Source of the DNA: Gigantopelta aegis
Taxonomy: Eukaryota > Mollusca > Gastropoda > Neomphalida > Peltospiridae
DNA length: 64,000 nt
Assembly: GCF_016097555.1 (NCBI RefSeq)
Contig: NC_054702.1
Coordinates: forward strand, 103,430,973 to 103,494,972
Direction: 5' to 3'
Below, piece by piece: positions 1-11,294 of the stretch. Positions within the stretch are counted from its first letter, which is position 1. The number at the start of each line of letters is the position of its first letter. The translations under genes were made by a program, and so were the position numbers. The notes beneath the pieces are model-generated. The model did no database searches and had not been told where the DNA came from. It saw only the letters and a list, made by a program, of their open reading frames with translations.

Positions 1-780
1 CACTAGAACATCAAGTGGGACATACAAAGCCTCGATTTCATACTACAATATCAATCAAACAGAGCTTCTAGAATTGTTATAAAACCCACTAGAACATCAA
101 GTGGGACATACAAAGCCTCGATTTCATACTACAATATCAATCAAACAGAGCTTCTAGAATTGTTATAAAACCCACTAGAACATCAAGTGGGACATACAAA
201 GCCTCGATTTCATACTACAATATCAATCAAACAGAGCTTCTAGAATTGTTATAAAACCCACTAGAACATCAAGTGGGACATACAAAGCCTCGATTTCATA
301 CTACAATATCAATCAAACAGGACTTCTAGAATTGTTATAAAACCCACTAGAACATCAAGTGGGACATACAAAGCCTCGATTTCATACTACAATATCAATC
401 AAACAGAGCTTCTAGAATTGTTATAAAACCCACTAGAACATCAAGTGGGACATACAAAGCCTCGATTTCATACTACAATATCAATCAAACAGAGCTTCTA
501 GAATTGTTATAAAACCCACTAGAACATCAAGTGGGACATACAAAGCCTCGATTTCATACTACAATATCAATCAAACAGAGCTTCTAGAATTGTTATAAAA
601 CCCACTAGAACATCAAGTGGGATGTACAAAGCCTCGATTTCATACTACAATATCAATCAAACAGAGCTTCTAGAATTGTTATAAAACCCACTAGAACATC
701 AAGTGGGACATACAAAGCCTCGATTTCATACTACAATATCAATCAAACAGAGCTTCTAGAATTGTTATAAAACCCACTAG
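1..780. repeat. 86-bp tandem satellite, about 9 copies, cut by window edge
   Basis: A head-to-tail array with an 86-bp period (new units start at 1, 87, 173 and so on) runs from the window edge to about 780. Units are nearly identical: I see only a two-base swap near 320 and a small change near 622. That homogeneity points to recent amplification or ongoing homogenisation. The end of the unit (cttctagaattgttataaaa) matches the left end of the dispersed element copy at 27044-27403, and the array runs straight into the rest of that element at 776. The satellite therefore probably grew out of one end of it. Confidence 0.95.
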
Positions 781-1046
781 CCATGGGATCAGTGATTTAA
801 AATGTTCTACCTGTACTTTACTGTAAGTTAATACAATTTTACTAAATAATAGTAATAATCAGATACGTCAACTAATATTGGGGGGTGGGGTGGGGGCAGG
901 ATATTCATATTTACAAAATAGACTTATCTGCAACATCTGACCACAAAAATTTCACTAGCCATCAGGCATGGTAATAGTAGTTATTTACTAGCCCAACATT
1001 GAATATCACTAGCCATGGGAGTGGGGCTACCATAATCTAGAAACCC
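776..1046 (+). mobile_element. Non-autonomous TIR element, remainder adjoining the 86-bp satellite
   Basis: This stretch is clearly related over its length to 27044-27403: shared blocks include actagccatgggatcagtg, gcaggatattcatatttac and tagcccaacattgaatatca. It ends near ctagaaaccctga, matching the right terminus of the other copy (cttgaagccctgg). The left terminus is replaced by the 86-bp array. No coding potential is seen. Confidence 0.75.
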
Positions 1047-1194
1047 TGAATCAAACAAGTTGAGTGATATGATTGATTATGGGTAATAAATAAATAAACT
1101 CACTACCATTTCGCATCATGTTTATGTCCCTTGTGAAATAATTTTCATTGTCACTCATATAAACATGATAAAAAATGGAAGCTTGTTCAATTAA

Positions 1195-1331
1195 GGATTG
1201 TCTGTTATTTCTTTTATGTTCAGCGGGGTATGAACAAAAAAAATCATCTGCAAACTGTCACATAAGTTTGTGGATGATTTTTTTTGTGTTGTTAATACCC
1301 AGATGAACATAAAAGAAATAACAGACAATAC
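1195..1331. mobile_element. Palindromic foldback element
   Basis: An almost complete palindrome. The left arm starts attgtctgttatttctttta and the right arm is its reverse complement ending near 1330. The inner parts (aaaaaaaatcatc and gatgattttttttg) also pair, leaving a small loop. About 135 bp with no coding potential, typical of a foldback MITE. The same end motif, aaggattgtctgtta, recurs at 52864. Confidence 0.75.
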
Positions 1332-1879
1332 TTATAATTAAATTTGAATCATACTTGCCAATAATAACATTAAAACTTCATACTTTATTTTGAATTATTT
1401 TTGGTTCATAAACAATGCTCAATAAGACAACTTGCCCATATAAAATGATGTCATGAGATATGACGTTCCCTGACAATGTAATTGTTACTTTTATTGATAA
1501 CTGAACAAACTCTTGTTGCTACATCTGGACCAATGGGATGACATTTTATTGCAATAAATGTAACAGTAATGTAATTATTATCCTATAAATATGTAATTCC
1601 ATATAAAATCAATTTAAAAAATACACAGTATATTTAAAAAACCCACATTTTTTTTCAGATTAAATATTGTTTTCAGATGGCATGTTTTTACAGAATTCAT
1701 CAAAGAGAGCATCATTATACTCTAGCCCTATAGCACTCATTAAATTGATGCATGCACTGTATATATAGCTTTGTGGAATCAAACAGCTATCAAGTACTGC
1801 TTTCCGCCGGTCTCAAGTGAAATAATTGATCATGTCAGGACATATGTACTCTGAAGAGCTTAACGACAATTGAAGGTCT

Positions 1880-2396
1880 AATCCATGAATGCTGCAATTT
1901 GTTTAAGTGTAGAATATTGGTATGCTCAAATACTGCAGATATACAATTTGTCTAAGTGTAGCATACTGATATAGTGTAGCATACTGATATGCTGAAACAC
2001 TGCAGACATACATTTTGTCTAAGTGTAGCATATTGGTATACTGAAACACTGCAGATATACAATTTGTCTAAGTGTAGCATATTGGTATGCTGAAATAATG
2101 CGGACATACAATGTGTCTAAGTGTAGAATATTGAAATGCTGAAACACTGCGGACATACAATTTGTCTAAGTGTAGATTGTCTACACCAATATGCTGAAAC
2201 ACTGCAGATATACAATTTGTCTAAGTGTAGCATATTGATATGCTGAAACACTGCAGATATACAATTTGTCTAAGTGTAGCATATTGATATGCTGAAACAC
2301 TGCAGATATACAATTTGTCTAAGTGTAGCATATTGGTATGCTGAAACACTGCAGATATACAATTATTCTAAGTGTAGCATATTGTTAAGCTGAAAT
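1880..2396. repeat. 49-bp tandem repeat, about 10 copies
   Basis: Units of about 49 bp contain tgctgaaacactgcagatat, acaatttgtctaagtgtag and catattgatatg. Units in the middle carry small insertions or deletions (around 1975 and 2175); later units are more regular. Strongly decayed versions of the same phrase (tttgtctaa, gcatattgat, ctgaaacac) reappear at about 3430-3700 on the far side of the element at 2400-3426. The element may therefore have landed inside a once longer array. Confidence 0.85.
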
Positions 2397-2399
2397 ATC

Positions 2400-3426
2400 T
2401 TAAAGGAACGGACAATTAAGGCATTTGGCCTGGTATGCATATTCAACGATATATAATGCACATTATTGCTTAATATCAACAAGTATAATCGTATAGTTAA
2501 TTAATAAAACGGTTAAATGTGACGGCTATTATATATTATATCCAGCACTATATATATATTATTTTTCAATACAAAATAAAATACCATTGTCAAAGTGGCT
2601 ACACAACAAGTCGAAATAATTAACAATGTTTTGTCCATGCATTAACCTACGTACTGAAATGATACACAGAGTGTTTTCTTAGTTAATTGGTCTATGCTGT
2701 TAGTTGCTTCTACCTGTGATTCTTGATTGGCAAGTGTGTATTTGATTGGTACCAGACGAGCCAATTAACTGACGCTGTCTAGACACAAAAATACATACCG
2801 GTATTGTGGAATATTACCTGTCGCCCCTAAAATGGTAATGGACATGGTTTATTACTGTAAATAGTTCTGTAAAACTATTAATTAAGTAGACTTTTCCATC
2901 TAAAACCACAGAACTGACCAATTACGTAGTCCCAAAGAAAATAAAATGATCACTTGGGTATCGTGTGTTGTCGTTTTTGCTCCAATGTAGCAAATCAATA
3001 GGCCTAATAGTGTACCTTTTTCCTTTAGATTATTTAACAGAGAAAAATACTATAACCCCATTTTGTTCCATTAATGCAACTTGAAATATATTTAGTTTAA
3101 TAGTTTATTATATTATTATGTCATTTATGCTGTTTTACAAGTCAGGTTGATCAAAGAGAAGCACCTTGTCGAAAATTACTGCTTTTGTTTACACTGTACA
3201 TACAGGAGATGGTCAGGAGCTGACGTCACTTCACCCCAAGTTATCCCACCGGACGTCACAAAAACAAAACAAAATGGCTGCCCCCAGTTAGCAGGAATAA
3301 TCATATTTTTTTATTAACTCTAAAATTACGCGTTTTTCATTTGCTAAAGTGTCAGTATGTGTTGGTGGTCCAGGTATGCATCTTTCCAACACATAAGGCT
3401 CTTGTTTGAGTTGACCCTACCTTTAA
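2400..3426 (+). mobile_element. TTAA-bracketed non-autonomous DNA transposon, copy A
   Basis: The element begins TTAAAGGAACGG at 2400 and ends CCTACCTTTAA at 3426, so short related termini (AGGAACGGAC and AGGTAGGGTC after the TTAA) sit between TTAA tetranucleotides. Homologous copies lie at 12898-14077 (opposite strand), 47709-48825 and 51555-52865. TTAA at both ends is the target preference of piggyBac-type transposons, but the termini do not start with CCC, so the superfamily is left open. No transposase reading frame is visible. Confidence 0.7.
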
Positions 3427-3700
3427 GGTTGGAAGCTACAATGTGTCTAGATGTTGCATACTGTTACATCAAAACGTTTTAAGCTTATATTAGGCTATAT
3501 TTGTCTAAATATGGCATATTGATGTACTGGAATGTCGTAAGCATAAACGATATATAATCTATTTACATGTAAACGATATGCGGAAATATCTTAACTGTAG
3601 GGACTGCAATTTATCTAACTACAGTATATTGATATACTGAAACACCTTAACCTTGGAAGCTGAAATTTTTCTAAGTGTGGCATATTAATATCTTGATACA
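3427..3700. repeat. Decayed copies of the 49-bp repeat
   Basis: Several imperfect phrases resemble the 1880-2396 array: tgtctagatgttgcatactg, tttgtctaaatatggcatat and ttctaagtgtggcatatta. They are spaced irregularly. No gene is seen here. Confidence 0.45.
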
Positions 3701-3827
3701 TTAAATTACAAATGGTGAATAAACATAGTAGAGTTTGACTGCGACTCATCAGTGTATATAGCATGATCATAGGTAATGCTATGCTAACACTTTAAAAACA
3801 ATTAGTTTTGAATGATCGAGACGTGTC

Positions 3828-3982
3828 CATAATTGACACCACTAGAGCACATTGCTTTAATATTCATCAGCTATTGGATGTCACACATTTGGTAATTTTG
3901 ACATATATACTATATATACTTTTTAATTAGTAACAAGGGATCTGTTATATATATATATATATGTATGCACCATCACACATAC
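3828..3982 (-). mobile_element. SINE fragment (3' part), minus strand
   Basis: Reads as the reverse complement of the tail of the common mollusc-type tRNA-derived SINE seen many times in this window: gacaccactagagcac, agctattggatgtcacac, tttggtaattttgacata, then atgcaccatcacacatacag. It runs directly into the 129-bp array, which continues the SINE body. Confidence 0.75.
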
Positions 3983-4627
3983 AGGATAGCACGTACCACG
4001 ACATTTGATATACCAGTCATGTTAGATATGTAGCCATGTTAATTAGTAGGCAGCAAGGGGAGGGATTTAGCTCAGCTAGAAGAGAGCACTCGCCTGAAGT
4101 GCTTTGGTTACAGGATAGCACGTACCACGACATTTGATATACCAGTCATGTTAGATATGTAGCCATGTTAATTAGTAGGCAGCAAGGGGAGGGATTTAGC
4201 TCAGCTAGAAGAGAGCGCTCGCCTGAAGTGCTTTGGTTACAGGATAGCACGTACCACGACATTTGATATACCAGTCAAGTTAGATATGTAGCCATGTTAA
4301 TCAGTAGGCAGCAAGGGGAGGGATTAACCTCAGCTAGAAGAGAGCGCTCGCCTGAAGTGCTTTGGTTACAGGATAGCACGTACCACGACATTTGATATAC
4401 CAGTCATGTTAGATATGTAGCCATGTTAATTAGTAGGCAGCAAGGGGAGGGATTAACCTCAGCTAGAAGAGAGCACTCGCCTGAAGTGCTTTGGTCACAG
4501 GATAGCACGTACCACGACATTTGATATACCAGTCATGTTAGATATGTAGCCATGTTAATTAGTAGGCAGCAAGGGGAGGGATTAACCTCAGCTAGAAGAG
4601 AGCACTCGCCTGAAGTGCTTTGGTTAC
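3983..4627. repeat. 129-bp tandem repeat, 5 copies, built from two opposed SINE pieces
   Basis: Units start with aggatagcacgtaccacgac at 3983, 4112, 4241, 4370 and 4499, a strict 129-bp period. Each unit joins a minus-strand SINE piece (ggatagcacgtaccac, gatataccagtc) to a plus-strand SINE head (agggatttagctcagctaga, gagcgctcgcctgaagtgct). The left flank is the rest of the minus SINE and the right flank the rest of the plus SINE. The amplified segment is therefore exactly the junction of a head-to-head SINE pair. Confidence 0.95.
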
Positions 4628-4875
4628 AGGATTGAACTGTATTGATGGGCCCATTCTTAGATTGTTGTTTTTTCCATCCCAACCAATGCCCCACGCATAC
4701 GTTTCAAATGCTGTGGTATGTGCTATCATGTCTGTCAGAAAGTGCTGCTAATGGAAAAATGTTGCAGGTTTCCACTGAAGACTAAGAGTAAAAATTATCA
4801 ATTTTTTTACATCCAATAGCCGATGCTTAGTAAAGCAATGTGCTCTAGTGGTGTTTTTAAACAAAACACACTTTA
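4628..4875 (+). mobile_element. SINE remainder, plus strand
   Basis: This continues the last unit of the 129-bp array as an ordinary plus-strand SINE: aggattgaac (B-box region), ccaaccaatgcc, ctgtggtatgtgctatcatg, ctgctaatgg, atccaatagccgatg, then gtgctctagtggtgttttta near the 3' end. Confidence 0.75.
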
Positions 4876-5079
4876 ACTTTAGTAGATACCAGGCCTTGAT
4901 GGCTACATTGCAAACTACCACTGCCACCTCCTTTTTCATGCTGACAATCATACAACTCACCGAGTCACTGCACTCGGCAGATATAGCTGCCGACATATAT
5001 CATTGTCAAACTTTCTTTTCTTAAAAAGTACAATAAATAGAACACCATAAATAAAATATGAAAAGAGTGGATTTTGAAT

Positions 5080-5260
5080 GTCACCCATTGTCTAAAGTGC
5101 TGAGACCAGAATTTTAAGAACAATTGGCAAATTTTATGTTAATTTGGCAGAAAAAATCGTGTGAAAATTTATATTTTGTTGGTAAATAGCTATAGGTTTT
5201 GCATTTTTGAGATAATTTGGTGAACTTTTCTGATGATCCAGAGCTAGCCCTGCTCATAAT
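5080..5260. mobile_element. Decayed MITE of the CCAGAGCTAGCCCTG family
   Basis: It contains aacaattggcaaattttatg and ends ccagagctagccctg (5238-5252). Both features are shared with the better copies at 19433-19629 and 51362-51553. The left terminus is not preserved. Confidence 0.45.
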
Positions 5261-5905
5261 AGCATCCTGCAGTAAGCAAAAGGCAGACCATTTTTAAAAC
5301 GTAGCAGGTCAAACAGAAATTCACCTCTTAAAACCACAGGTAAGAGACAGATCTACAAATCTCATATGCTGTTTAACTTGTGGTTCTATTTTAATTCTAT
5401 AGGGTGTATACTACCAAATCAAATCCCATAGACAACAATAGTAACATATGTGGCTAAAACTCCTACCTGCAACATATCAACTGACATAAACGCCACGGAT
5501 ATAAATACTACCACCCCTCACACTTAAAGTGAATCAGAAAAAAATGGGGGTCAAGCTGCTCGTTTCTGAGATAACGGGTAATGTCTATGACTACCCTAGT
5601 TCAGCACAAAATTCGAGTACTTTTTTTTATAGGTACCCCATACATGTTTCAAGCACAAGGCTACTTGACACATTCGTACTAGATGAAATAAAATTGCATT
5701 TTTTTTTAACCCAGATAAAACTATTATTTTTTACAACCAACACACTCACATTTATAACCAATCACAGGACTTGTGGTGTTCACTTCTCTATCAAAAGTTT
5801 GGTGCACCTCGAACTTTGACCCAGCCCGAAGTTATTTGGTCTAGTACTACCTATAATGGTCTAAAATACAGAAAAATATCCGCTCGGTCTCTCCCCCCCT
5901 CCCCA
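5261..5905. other. No gene seen; one dispersed repeat block
   Basis: I see no supported gene. A block at about 5730-5835 (aaccaatcacaggac, atcaaaagtttggtgcacct, cgaactttgac) is related to 17440-17580 on the same strand and to about 46560-46630 on the opposite strand, so it belongs to a dispersed repeat of unknown type. The short open frame here is not convincing as a gene. Confidence 0.5.
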
Positions 5906-5938
5906 CCGTAACCCTAACCCTCACCCCTAACCCTAACT
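5906..5938 (-). repeat. Short interstitial telomere-like tract
   Basis: It reads as imperfect CCCTAA-type units: taaccctaaccct, then cccctaaccctaac. It is followed by a poly-G run. TTAGGG is the usual metazoan telomere repeat. The tract is only about 30 bp. Confidence 0.6.
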
Positions 5939-6069
5939 AAAAATAATAAAGGCGGGGGGGGGGGGGGGTCCGGGCGGATATTATACCCCAGCGGACCATG
6001 TTTTTTTATCTTAACAGAACATATTTCTTTTGGAAGTATTAAAAATATGACTGCTGCTATTTTTTTAAA

Positions 6070-6151
6070 ATACTGATTTCGACTGAGCGCTCGCCTAAGG
6101 TGCTTTGGTCATAGGATTGAACCTCAACAGCGGACCCTAGAGCTGGGCAGT
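6070..6151 (+). mobile_element. SINE head fragment joined to a TIR-element end
   Basis: gagcgctcgcctaaggtgct, then ataggattgaacctc, is the tRNA-like head of the common SINE. It is followed by ctagagctgggcagtatata, which resembles the terminus of hAT-type non-autonomous elements. The 31-bp array starts directly after this terminus. Confidence 0.5.
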
Positions 6152-8004
6152 ATATACCATATATACTGTTCGGTTCTCCTGTATTTATGGTATATACTAT
6201 TCGGTTTTCCTGTATTTATGGTATATACTGTTCGGTTTTCCTGTATTTATGGTATATACTATTCGGTTTTCCTGTATTTATGGTATATACTGTTCGGTTT
6301 TCCTGTATTTATGGTATATACCATTTGGTTCTCCTGTATTTATGGTATATACTGTTCGGTTCTCCTGTATTTACGGTATATACTGTTCAGTTCTCCTGTA
6401 TTTACGGTATATACTGTTCAGTTCTCCTGTATTTATGGTATATACCATTCAGTTCTCCTGTATTTATGGTATATACTGTTCAGTTCTCCTGTATTTATGG
6501 TATATACTGTTCAGTTCTCCTGTATTTATGGTATATACTGTTCAGTTCTCCTGTATTTCCTGTATTTATGGTATATACTGTTCAGTTCTCCTGTATTTAT
6601 GGTATATACTGTTCAGTTCTCCTGTATTTACGGTATACACTGTTTGGTTCTCCTATATTTATGGTATATACCATTCAGTTTTCCTGTATTTACAGTGTAT
6701 ACCGTATATACCATTCGGTTCTCCTGTATTTACGGTATATACTGTTCAGTTCTCCTGTATTTACGGTATATACTGTTCAGTTCTCCTGTATTTACGGTAT
6801 ATACTGTTCAGTTCTCCTGTATTTACAGTATATACTGTTCAGTTCTCCTGTATTTACAGTATATACTGTTCGGTTCTCCTATATTTACAGTATATACTGT
6901 TCGGTTCTCCTATATTTACAGTATATACTGTTCAGTTCTCCTGTATTTACAGTATATACTGTTTGGTTCTCCTATATTTACAGTATATACTGTTTGGTTC
7001 TCCTATATTTACAGTATATACTGTTCAGTTCTCCTATATTTACAGTATATACTGTTCGGTTCTCCTGTATTTACAGTATATACTGTTTGGTTCTCCTGTA
7101 TTTACGGTATATACTGTTTGGTTCTCCTGTATTTACGGTATATACTGTTTGGTTCTCCTGTATTTACAGTATATACTGTTCAGTTCTCCTGTATTTACAG
7201 TATATACTGTTTGGTTCTCCTGTATTTACGGTATATACTGTTTGGTTCTCCTGTATTTACAGTATATACTGTTCAGTTCTCCTGTATTTACAGTATATAC
7301 TGTTCAGTTCTCCTATATTTACAGTATATACTGTTTGGTTCTCCTATATTTACAGTATATACTGTTCAGTTCTCCTGTATTTACAGTATATACCGTTCAG
7401 TTCTCCTATATTTACAGTATATACCGTTCAGTTCTCCTGTATTTACAGTATATACTGTTTGGTTCTCCTATATTTACAGTATATACTGTTCAGTTCTCCT
7501 GTATTTACAGTATATACTGTTTGGTTCTCCTGTATTTACAGTATATACTGTTCAGTTCTCCTGTATTTACAGTATATACTGTTCAGTTCTCCTATATTTA
7601 CAGTATATACTGTTTGGTTCTCCTATATTTACAGTATATACTGTTTGGTTCTCCTATATTTACAGTATATACTGTTCGGTTCTCCTATATTTACGGTATA
7701 TACTGTTTGGTTCTCCTGTATTTACCGTATATACCATTCGGTTGTCTTGTATTTATGGTATAGACTGTTTGGTTCTCCTGTATTTACCGTATATACCATT
7801 CGGTTCTCTTGTATTTATGGTGTATACTGTTCGGTTCTCCTGTATTTACAGTATATACTGTTCAGTTCTCCTGTATTTACAGTATATACTGTTCAGTTCT
7901 CCTGTATTTATGGTATATACCGTTTGGTTCTCCTGTATTTACAGTATATACCATTCGGTTCTCTTGTATTTATGGTGTATACAGTTCGGTTCTCCTGTAT
8001 TTTA
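6152..8004. repeat. 31-bp tandem repeat, about 60 copies
   Basis: The unit is roughly tatatactgttcggttctcc plus tgtatttacgg, 31 bp. Variants are layered: tttatgg units dominate at the left, tttacagta units in the middle, and a mixture at the right. In tttacag units the junction creates the perfect 14-bp palindrome ACAGTATATACTGT. Because 31 is not a multiple of three and the unit has no stop codon on the plus strand, all three plus frames stay open for 500-600 codons. These frames are an artefact of the repeat, not genes. Confidence 0.97.
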
Positions 8005-8474
8005 AAATAGCAGCAGGTCATATTTTACTTTCTATTTTGAGCCGTGTATTGAACTACAACTAATGGTAATATGACAGTCTATTGTTTTGATCACAACCCA
8101 ATCATGCTTCTTGCCAATCACTGGATGGATGTAATCAGCGAGAATTCCCACATGATACAACATTAATGAAAACGGTATAAATTATAAATCTGTCAAGATA
8201 CGTCAAAGGGTCAACATGTGATAGCTTTACTGTAAATATGCATTCAATATCAGCAATAGATATTTGTTAAACCAGTATTAACTGAACAGGCCATCGTGAA
8301 AGAAACTGTTTAATGTAATCTGTATGTATGTGCATTGATGACATAATATATATATATAAACACCTCATTATCGTAATAGCTCATTGATTTTTCACATTCC
8401 TCCATTCAATAACCAATTTTTTGCAGCAGTCGTATTCATTCATTTGTAGTTATTTCATGCTTATATCCAATTAA

Positions 8475-8697
8475 GGTTCAGGTACGCTGTCCTGGGCACA
8501 CACCTCAGCTATTTGGGCTGTCTGTCCAGGGCAGTAGGTTAGTTGTTAGTGGTTAGTGAGAGAAATGTCAGTGCAGTAGCCTTACACCCACCTATTGAGT
8601 CGATACACTCACTCTGGGTGAGAGCTAGTACCAGGAGGTGAACCCAGAACCTACCAGTCTTATGTCAGATGGCTTAACCACTACACCACCGAGGCTG
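8475..8697 (-). mobile_element. SINE of a second family, minus strand
   Basis: Read on the minus strand it starts with the tRNA-like phrase gcctcggtggtgtagtggtt, then taagccatctgacataagac and a B-box-like gggttcacc. The body ends near the plus-strand gttcaggtacgctgtcctgg. A related fragment lies at 35095-35220. Confidence 0.65.
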
Positions 8698-8699
8698 AT

Positions 8700-9550
8700 G
8701 TAATGGAAGTTGCTGACAAAACAGGATGAATACAATCAAGATATATATCTCTTTCACACTTGCATATATATATATATATATAACGGTTCCTCTGGGAGCA
8801 TACAACAATAAACAGTCATGATAATTTATTTTGGTACTTGTTCCAGAACAGACCATGTTGTGGAAGCAGAAGGCATGTGCGCAGGAAATTATGCAGAGGG
8901 GTTTAGACTGGTGAGCAAAAATTCTATGGGGTTTGGGTCATGCTTCTCTAGAAAATATATTGAAAAAAAAAAAAAGCAAATTAGCTTTGAGTAGGTGGTT
9001 TTCAATCCTGGAAACCTGCCATCCATCCTCTACACACCTGTCTGGACAGTGTAATTATAAGTATAAATCTTTAGTAGTTCTGCTGTATTGTAAAAGGACT
9101 TTTATTCAAAGTGGTCTAATTTATTGTGTAACTCGAGGACTAGTGCAGAGGATGAATATAAGAACACAACAAAAATAAGGCCAAAAAATATATTGCGTTG
9201 GTCTCTGGTCAGCACACACGTCAATTTTGACCTTGTGTATTAACATTCTTTTATCTTTTCAAATGTCCCACGGCAGCCACAACTAGGGGTGTAATGAATA
9301 CACATGGTGGCAAATACAATACATATCATGAACATGAGGTGACGAATAACAATATGTATTCATGTCCATGAACACAAAAGTGTAAAGGTTTTGTAGAAAT
9401 GAAGAAAAAACTTAGTTATTTATTTAAAGTAAAAACTGATTAATCATGGATGTGTCTATAATTTAGTTCATTATCATGTTCTTTTTAAGAAATACTAACA
9501 TGTCCACATTTTCATTTTGTTTTTTGATATATGTATTAATCAATTTAAAA

Positions 9551-9586
<36 letters not shown>

Positions 9587-9865
9587 CCAGAATTCTCGTT
9601 TAGAATTATACAAATTTAGTTTGTTTTAATCGGCTATTTAGACGCTTGTATATTGAAGCTACATTGCATACACTAACAAAATACACTCGTCCGTGACTCA
9701 CGTTAGGAGTAAAGCTGGTTAAACAAGACTATGCGATGTCATGCAGGCTTTTTTTGACAGAAGTGAAATCAAGATACACGCAGGGTACCAGTCCAGTATG
9801 TTGAACAAAAAAGGATTGGTCTATGCATCTGATCTAATACAAAACAGGTCTGGACATTATCAAAA
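8700..9865. other. No gene seen; simple AT repeats
   Basis: The stretch holds TA dinucleotide runs at about 8765-8782 and 9551-9583 and is otherwise AT-rich with no supported gene. Short open frames near 8933 and 9741 have no recognisable domain or splice context. Confidence 0.5.
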
Positions 9866-10020
9866 CAATAGACCTCTTTCACATTCCACTGCACATGTGC
9901 CCGTTGTGGGACAACTCGAGGATGCAAACCATGAACTCACGCGAGATCTCACAAAAATAGACCTGTGGACAAGTTGGGGGGCATAGACAATGGGAGGCCA
10001 TGCAATAGGAATGTACAAAA
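9866..10020 (+). mobile_element. Fragment of a dispersed element with terminus AATAGACCTCTTTCACATTCC
   Basis: The phrase aatagacctctttcacattc followed by catgtgc and later acaagttggggggcat is matched, reverse complemented, at 18180-18305. Two copies sharing one terminus suggest a mobile element. The other end was not found. Confidence 0.45.
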
Positions 10021-10399
10021 CTCCATAATTAATTATTCTATCAGTAGGGAACCCGAAAATTCTATCGACATCCAACAAGACTTATTGGAGACATTTGTGA
10101 ATTATTGCTTATCACGAAATAAAAAATATTTGGTTGTTAACGCCTGACAAACCATCGGTTTGGATTCGTATGCAATAAATATCGGATATGGGCTGAAATA
10201 TTATTAATGTGTGCACGCGTTATGTATGCAGATATTTATTGTATTTAACATGATTTAAATATTTATAAAGCATTATACAGATAAATACATTCAGGATTCT
10301 TGTCGGGATTTCTTTTCACCAAGTTATTTAAAATTTTGTTCGGTATTTGGAATAAAATTAAATGATACATATGAAATTTGAGCTATGGTATATAAAGCA

Positions 10400-10560
10400 T
10401 TAGAATCAGGCCCGTAGGAACGATATCTGGAGTTAGGGGTGGGGTGAGGGGCACAATCTGTAGTGGAGGGACACAGTCTAGTTGGTGGGGGGGGGGGGGC
10501 AAAAGCCATATTTTAAACCGGGTTTATAAAAGTGGGGCTATAGTCCCCCCTCTGACTTCT
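10400..10560. mobile_element. Relic of a G-rich TIR element
   Basis: It begins caggcccgtaggaacgatat and continues into G-rich sequence with a poly-G run near 10487-10499. The same start (gggcctgtagaattggcacg, atatctggag) occurs at 15808-15835. No coding potential. Confidence 0.35.
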
Positions 10561-10811
10561 CGGTTGCTACCGACATGAGAATGGTCAGAAATGTAACTGT
10601 ATTGCATATACAGCTATTTAAATTCGAAGCAAGATTATTTAACCTAAGAAAGATGTAAGTTTTATTTATAACAGTTTAGACTAGCTGACAGCTTGATAAT
10701 ATAGCTACAAACTCAGGATGGTCTCTTTATTATAAACTCATGAGGGTTTATTATGCGCAGTCATAAGGTACTTCGTTTGAATGTTTGAAGCAAACATATT
10801 AAATACCATAT

Positions 10812-11243
10812 CAGGCCTGTAGCCGGGGGGAGGGGGGGGGGGCGATCCCCCCACGCAGGATTGAGAATTCCGCTCAAATGAAGAAAAAAAATTGGATTTT
10901 ACATATAAAAGTCCTTGTCCCCAAATGACTGGGATAACGTAGCAAGAACGTCTGTCTGAATTTCCATTTGCTGAAGGTTCGATCCTCCTCAGTTGGCCCG
11001 TTTGATTATTTCCCGTCCCAACCAATGATTTATCAAAGGACGTTGTGTATGCCATGTATCATTTATTATAAATACATTGGTACAACTGAAAACAAACGGT
11101 TTCTTGTTGTGGCTCTGTGACCAAGCCATTTTACATGCATACCACAACTTAATGCAACTTGTTAGTATATCTCGCAACAAAAGTTTGTGTATTATTCTCG
11201 AGTGTAATCGGCGTCATCTCATTGTTTGGCAAGGGGTTCTATA

Positions 11244-11294
<51 letters not shown>

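Noticed and set aside
6187..8010. Three very long overlapping plus-strand open frames (504-607 codons)
   Set aside because: They are the three frames of a stop-free 31-bp tandem repeat and all read the same Ile/Tyr/Phe/Ser phrase; not genes.
9741..9986. 81-codon plus-strand frame
   Set aside because: It overlaps a dispersed element end and has no recognisable protein features.
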